Below are positions 60,744 to 64,000 of a DNA stretch of 64,000 nt, one piece after another. The stretch is from Paenibacillus_F chitinolyticus_A. Its GTDB lineage: Bacteria; Bacillota; Bacilli; Paenibacillales; NBRC-103111. Position 1 is the first letter of the stretch. Each line of letters opens with the position of its first letter. Location: the NCBI RefSeq assembly GCF_045038035.1, contig NZ_CP173427.1, forward strand, positions 5,766,001 through 5,830,000, given 5' to 3'. Under the pieces are notes generated by a model. That model saw only the letters and a program-made list of their open reading frames with translations, ran no database searches and was not told where the DNA came from. The position numbers and the translations under genes are program-made.

Positions 60744-60810
60744 GCGATCGTCTCTACAACCAGATCCTTTTGGATCTGCAAGCCCATACCCATTTAAGGG
60801 GGAACATCCT

Positions 60811-62040
60811 GTGTCCGTGAAATTTACCGCCCTTATGGAGCGATTGGAACAATCACCTTTCTATAGAAAACACCTTTCGGCAGAGGAACGGGAAATAAGA
60901 GATATTTCCCGCATCGGTGAGCTGCCGCTTACGACCAAAGACCACCTCCGTGAAGCGGGCCCCTGGAATCTGCTGGCGGTGCCGCCGGAGGAAGTCTGCC
61001 AGTACTTCGAAACGTTCGGAACGACCGGCCTGCCCGCTTCGGCCTGGTACACAGTCCGGGACCTGGAGGCGGGAGGCCGTCAGATCGGCGATTCCGGCCT
61101 GCGCCTTAGACCCGGGGACCGGCTGCTTAACCGGTTCCCTTACGCCCTGTCCCTGCCGGCTCACCTGGTTCAACAGGCCGCGCGGCAGGCGGGCGCATGC
61201 GTCCTTCCGGCCAGCAGCCGGAATACGATGACGCCCTATCCGCGCATCATTGAACTGCTGCGCAAGTTGAATGTAACGGTGATGACGGGCCTTCCCCGCG
61301 AGATGGAAATACTGGCGGAAACCGCACGGCTGCACGGTCTCGGCTGCCGGGAGGATTTCCCCCACCTCCGGGCCATCGGCGTCGCGGGAGAACTTCTGGC
61401 CGAGTCGCGCCGCAAGAAGATTGAAGAACTTTGGGGCGTGCCGGTTTACAACTTGTACGGCTCTACGGAGACGGCCAACATAGCCGCGATGTGCGAGCAC
61501 GGCATTCTTCATGTGGCCGAAGACGATTTCTTCGTGGAAGTGCTGCACGAAGACCTGTCAGCGGCGGTTGAGCCCGGCGGGGGCAAAGGTCTTGCCGTGA
61601 TTACAACGCTGACTCACGAGGGATCCCCCCTTCTCCGTTATTTGAACGGAGACGTGATCTCCCTCGAAGAAGTCAACTGTCCGTGCGGGAGAAGCGGGCG
61701 CAGGCTGACCCATTACGGACGGCAGCTGGACAGGCTGGAGGTGGCCGGCCGGATACTGGAACCGGCGGACATTCACGACGCCGTGTATTCGCTGCCGGAT
61801 CTGCCGGATGCCTGGAAAGTAACACCTGCGCAGGACGGGCTTCACTTTACGTTCGAATGGCAGGGCAAAGACGCCGGAGTGCTCACGCGTTTTGCGTCCA
61901 TTCTCGCCGAACAGCTTCAGCTTCCGGTTGTTGTGGAACCAGGCGAGCCGGGGGCCCTGTTCGACCGCCGCCTGCTTGTTGAGCGCCAGGTCAGCACCAA
62001 GCCGCTTTACATCGTAAAGCCGGCAGAGGTTATGCTTTAA
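60811..62040 (+). CDS. PaaK-type AMP-forming acyl ligase 2 (degenerate P-loop)
   Basis: A 409-residue paralogue of ligase 1, shorter by about 40 residues. The P-loop reads TFGTTGLPAS (68-77), lacking the Lys of TGTTGGKP. The adenine-site YGSTETANIA and a CPCGRSG motif are good, but YRTGD is YLNGD. The C-terminus has no obvious catalytic Lys in a GKxRR setting. It may adenylate a different acid, or act as a condensing or binding partner. GTG start with AAGGGGGAAC upstream. It is the last gene of the operon. Confidence 0.82.
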   Translation: MSVKFTALMERLEQSPFYRKHLSAEEREIRDISRIGELPLTTKDHLREAGPWNLLAVPPEEVCQYFETFGTTGLPASAWYTVRDLEAGGRQIGDSGLRLRPGDRLLNRFPYALSLPAHLVQQAARQAGACVLPASSRNTMTPYPRIIELLRKLNVTVMTGLPREMEILAETARLHGLGCREDFPHLRAIGVAGELLAESRRKKIEELWGVPVYNLYGSTETANIAAMCEHGILHVAEDDFFVEVLHEDLSAAVEPGGGKGLAVITTLTHEGSPLLRYLNGDVISLEEVNCPCGRSGRRLTHYGRQLDRLEVAGRILEPADIHDAVYSLPDLPDAWKVTPAQDGLHFTFEWQGKDAGVLTRFASILAEQLQLPVVVEPGEPGALFDRRLLVERQVSTKPLYIVKPAEVML

Positions 62041-62086
62041 ACCGTCGTAACGTTCGGCGTCTACTCCCGATAGAATCGAATACAGC

Positions 62087-62121
62087 AAAATCCCCCGCGC
62101 CTTACTTGGCCGGGGGATTTT
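62087..62121. terminator. Bidirectional terminator between the operon and the GGDEF-EAL gene
   Basis: AAAATCCCCCG pairs with CGGGGGATTTT around a 13-base loop with GCC/GGC; T follow on the plus side (TTTTATT) and on the minus side (TTTTGCTG). It closes both convergent units. Confidence 0.88.
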
Positions 62122-62144
62122 ATTGATCTGTCGGCGAAAAGCCA

Positions 62145-64000
62145 TCAGACTTGAACGAATGGCTGTTTCCTGCTTAAAAGCTCTCCAGCCTTCTCACTGG
62201 ATAACGGAGGGCTGATGAAAAAGCCTTGTCCGATCGTGCATTGATGCTCCTGGAGGAAATGAATCTGCCTCTCATGTTCGATGCCTTCCCCGATAAGCTG
62301 GAATTTTAAATGCCGGCCCATATCGATGATGGTTCGGACAATAGCTTCCGTGTTGGCATTGAACGTGATTTCTTCTATGAAGGTGCGGTCGATTTTAATA
62401 TGGTCGATAGGCAGTTTATCCAATAAGAAGAGGGAGGAATAGCCCGTTCCGAAATCATCGATCGAAAGCTTGACTCCAATCTTCTTCAATGCGGTCAAAA
62501 TCACGAGAGACTGATCCAGATTCTGCATGATGCTTTCGGTAATCTCAAGCTCGAGATGACCCGGGTTCATGTCGAATTCTTCGAGGACACTTTGGATGGT
62601 TGAGACGAGCTGTTTATCCTGGAATTGTCTTACGGAGATATTGACAGCCAGACGGATTTCCGGCAGCCCCGCTTCCCTCCACTGCTTGTACTGGTGACAG
62701 GCTGTGTGAAGCACCCATTTGCCGATAGGCACGATAAGCCCCGTTTCCTCGGCGATCGGAATGAACTCCCCTGGCGTGACAACCCCGAGTTCCGGGTCCA
62801 TCCAGCGAATCAGGGCCTCCATCCCTACGATCTCTCCGCTGGCCAGATTAATTTGCGGCTGGTAGTGAAGGGTAAACAGCTGCTTCTCCAGGGCTCTGCG
62901 CAGTCCGTTCTCCAGCTTAAGCTTCCGGGCGAGCCGGTTGTTGTGCACCCGGTAAAACTGGTAATTGTTTTTCCCGTTTTCTTTGGACAGATACATGGCC
63001 ATGTCCGCATGTTTGATCAGTACATCACGGTCCATGCCGTCCTGCGGGTAAATACTGATGCCGATGCTTGTCGTCGTATAGACCTCGTGTCCGTGCAGCT
63101 GAAACGGCTGCTTGAACTGATCCAGCACCGTCTGGGCCTGGACACGGACGCCGTCTTCCGTCACCCCTTCAAGCAAAATGACAAATTCGTCCCCGCTGTG
63201 CCTGAATACGGTATCGGACGGACCGAGACACGCCTGCAGCCGTTCGGCAACCTGTCTCAGCAGAAGATCGCCGTATATATGACCGACGGTATCGTTAATA
63301 TTTTTAAACCGGTCCAGATCCAGAAAAAGCACCGCCAATTGCGATCCCGTCTGCCCTGCCCTCTCGATCGCCATATACAGACACTCGTTGAGGTAGCTGC
63401 GGTTAGGCAGCCCCGTTAAGGTGTCATGGTAAGCCATATGATTAATCTTTTCTTCGGCCTTCTTGCGTTCCGTAATGTCCTTGCCGATACTCATGCACGC
63501 GGGCTTGCCCCCATAATTAGTTGCAACGAGTACCAGTTCGCAGCTCCTTACCTGACCGTCCAGACGGACATACCTTTGCTCCATGCGGGCGGAAGCCCCT
63601 TTTTCCAAAACTTCGTTCACATGCTCCAGGGCATTCTTACGTGATTCCGGATGGAGAAACCTCAGGGCCGACCTCCCTAAAAGTTTGTTCACGTCTTCCG
63701 CACCCAGTGATTGGACGGCAGCCGGATTGGCATAGACGAGCTTGCCCTTCTGCTGGACCACAATCGGCTCCGGACATATTTCGATCAAGCTCCGGTAACG
63801 GTTCTCGCTTTCTTTAAGCCGGTCGCGTTCTATGATCATTTGCCTGAAGAAATAGCTTAATGCGGCATAAACGACCGTGTTAAACACGACACCGACCAGA
63901 TTGGCCCGGAGATAGTCGAACTGGACCGTACTTGAATAGGTGAGCAGAAAAAGCAGAAAGCCCGCTCCGACAATCGTCGGCACCCACAAACCGGGAAGCA
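62145..64000 (-). CDS. PAS-GGDEF-EAL cyclic-di-GMP protein, C-terminal part (cut by window edge)
   Basis: At least 617 residues, open to the right edge (a TTG at 63989 is an arbitrary possible start). Two or more membrane helices at the N-terminus, then a PAS domain (about 65-180), GGDEF domain (active-site SGDEF instead of GGDEF) and EAL domain with EALIRW, NISVRQF, ELEITES, DDFGTGYSS and IKIDRTF. The phosphodiesterase site looks intact, so c-di-GMP hydrolysis is likely; cyclase activity is uncertain. Nothing links it to the operon next to it beyond a shared terminator. Confidence 0.9.
   Translation of the reverse strand, partial: LPGLWVPTIVGAGFLLFLLTYSSTVQFDYLRANLVGVVFNTVVYAALSYFFRQMIIERDRLKESENRYRSLIEICPEPIVVQQKGKLVYANPAAVQSLGAEDVNKLLGRSALRFLHPESRKNALEHVNEVLEKGASARMEQRYVRLDGQVRSCELVLVATNYGGKPACMSIGKDITERKKAEEKINHMAYHDTLTGLPNRSYLNECLYMAIERAGQTGSQLAVLFLDLDRFKNINDTVGHIYGDLLLRQVAERLQACLGPSDTVFRHSGDEFVILLEGVTEDGVRVQAQTVLDQFKQPFQLHGHEVYTTTSIGISIYPQDGMDRDVLIKHADMAMYLSKENGKNNYQFYRVHNNRLARKLKLENGLRRALEKQLFTLHYQPQINLASGEIVGMEALIRWMDPELGVVTPGEFIPIAEETGLIVPIGKWVLHTACHQYKQWREAGLPEIRLAVNISVRQFQDKQLVSTIQSVLEEFDMNPGHLELEITESIMQNLDQSLVILTALKKIGVKLSIDDFGTGYSSLFLLDKLPIDHIKIDRTFIEEITFNANTEAIVRTIIDMGRHLKFQLIGEGIEHERQIHFLQEHQCTIGQGFFISPPLSSEKAGELLSRKQPFVQV

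Noticed and set aside
1..64000. CRISPR arrays, insertion sequences, prophage genes
   Set aside because: No regularly spaced repeats, transposase or phage structural proteins were seen anywhere in the window.

Overview
The window looks like a chromosomal segment of an endospore-forming, flagellated Gram-positive bacterium of the Paenibacillaceae (Paenibacillus or a close relative). The reasons are: sporulation genes (spoIIID, spoIIQ, spoIID, spoIIR); the Bacillales gene order murA-spoIID-spoIIQ-spoIIID-mbl-flhO-flhP; an 11-subunit complex I operon beside the F1Fo ATP synthase operon; an SLH-domain surface protease with a CsaB-type pyruvyltransferase; and strong AGGAGG-type ribosome binding sites. 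The assignment rests on family recognition and synteny, not on a database search.

Layout. From 1 to about 50.2 kb nearly everything is on the minus strand. 1-5.7 kb: csaB (cut by the window edge), a DUF5693 membrane protein, phosphoglucomutase, fabZ, a CDP-alcohol phosphatidyltransferase and a small membrane protein. 5.7-15.6 kb: flagellar rod/hook-type proteins, mbl, sporulation genes, murA, a DUF1146 protein and a secreted subtilase. 15.7-26.1 kb: nuoA-B-C-D-H-I-J-K-L-M-N, without nuoE/F/G. 26.2-33.6 kb: atpZ-I-B-E-F-H-A-G-D-C. 33.8-45.9 kb: UDP-GlcNAc 2-epimerase, upp, a ZTP-riboswitch-headed rpiB-ywlG-glyA operon, ywlE, mntP, ywlC/tsaC, spoIIR, prmC, prfA, ychF. 46.0-48.1 kb: an AT-rich island with three small secreted helical proteins and two gene remnants. 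48.1-54.5 kb: an alanine-metabolism region (amino-acid permease, a PucR/AdeR-like regulator, ald, alr) with cre-like sites and a shared inverted repeat.

From 50.5 kb genes run on the plus strand. At 54.55-54.91 kb there is an AT-rich stretch with six DnaA-box-like sequences, two of them perfect, near the point where gene orientation flips. Then come tadA, tRNA-Arg(CCU), and a tight five-gene operon (56.4-62.0 kb): an ADH-synthase/GriI-type class I aldolase, an amidohydrolase, a PaaK-type AMP ligase, a type II 3-dehydroquinate synthase and a second PaaK-type AMP ligase. The window ends in a GGDEF-EAL protein on the minus strand, cut by the edge.

The most interesting system is the five-gene operon. 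The aldolase plus DHQS-II pair is the known gene pair for 3-amino-4-hydroxybenzoate (GriI/GriH). Combined with AMP ligases and an amidohydrolase it resembles the logic of benzoxazole biosynthesis (nataxazole, closoxazole). My inference is a compact cassette that makes an aminohydroxybenzoate and condenses it, possibly to a benzoxazole. Several catalytic-site departures (Asn for a usual Tyr in the aldolase, Glu for Asp in the amidohydrolase, no Lys in the P-loop of ligase 2) suggest altered chemistry.
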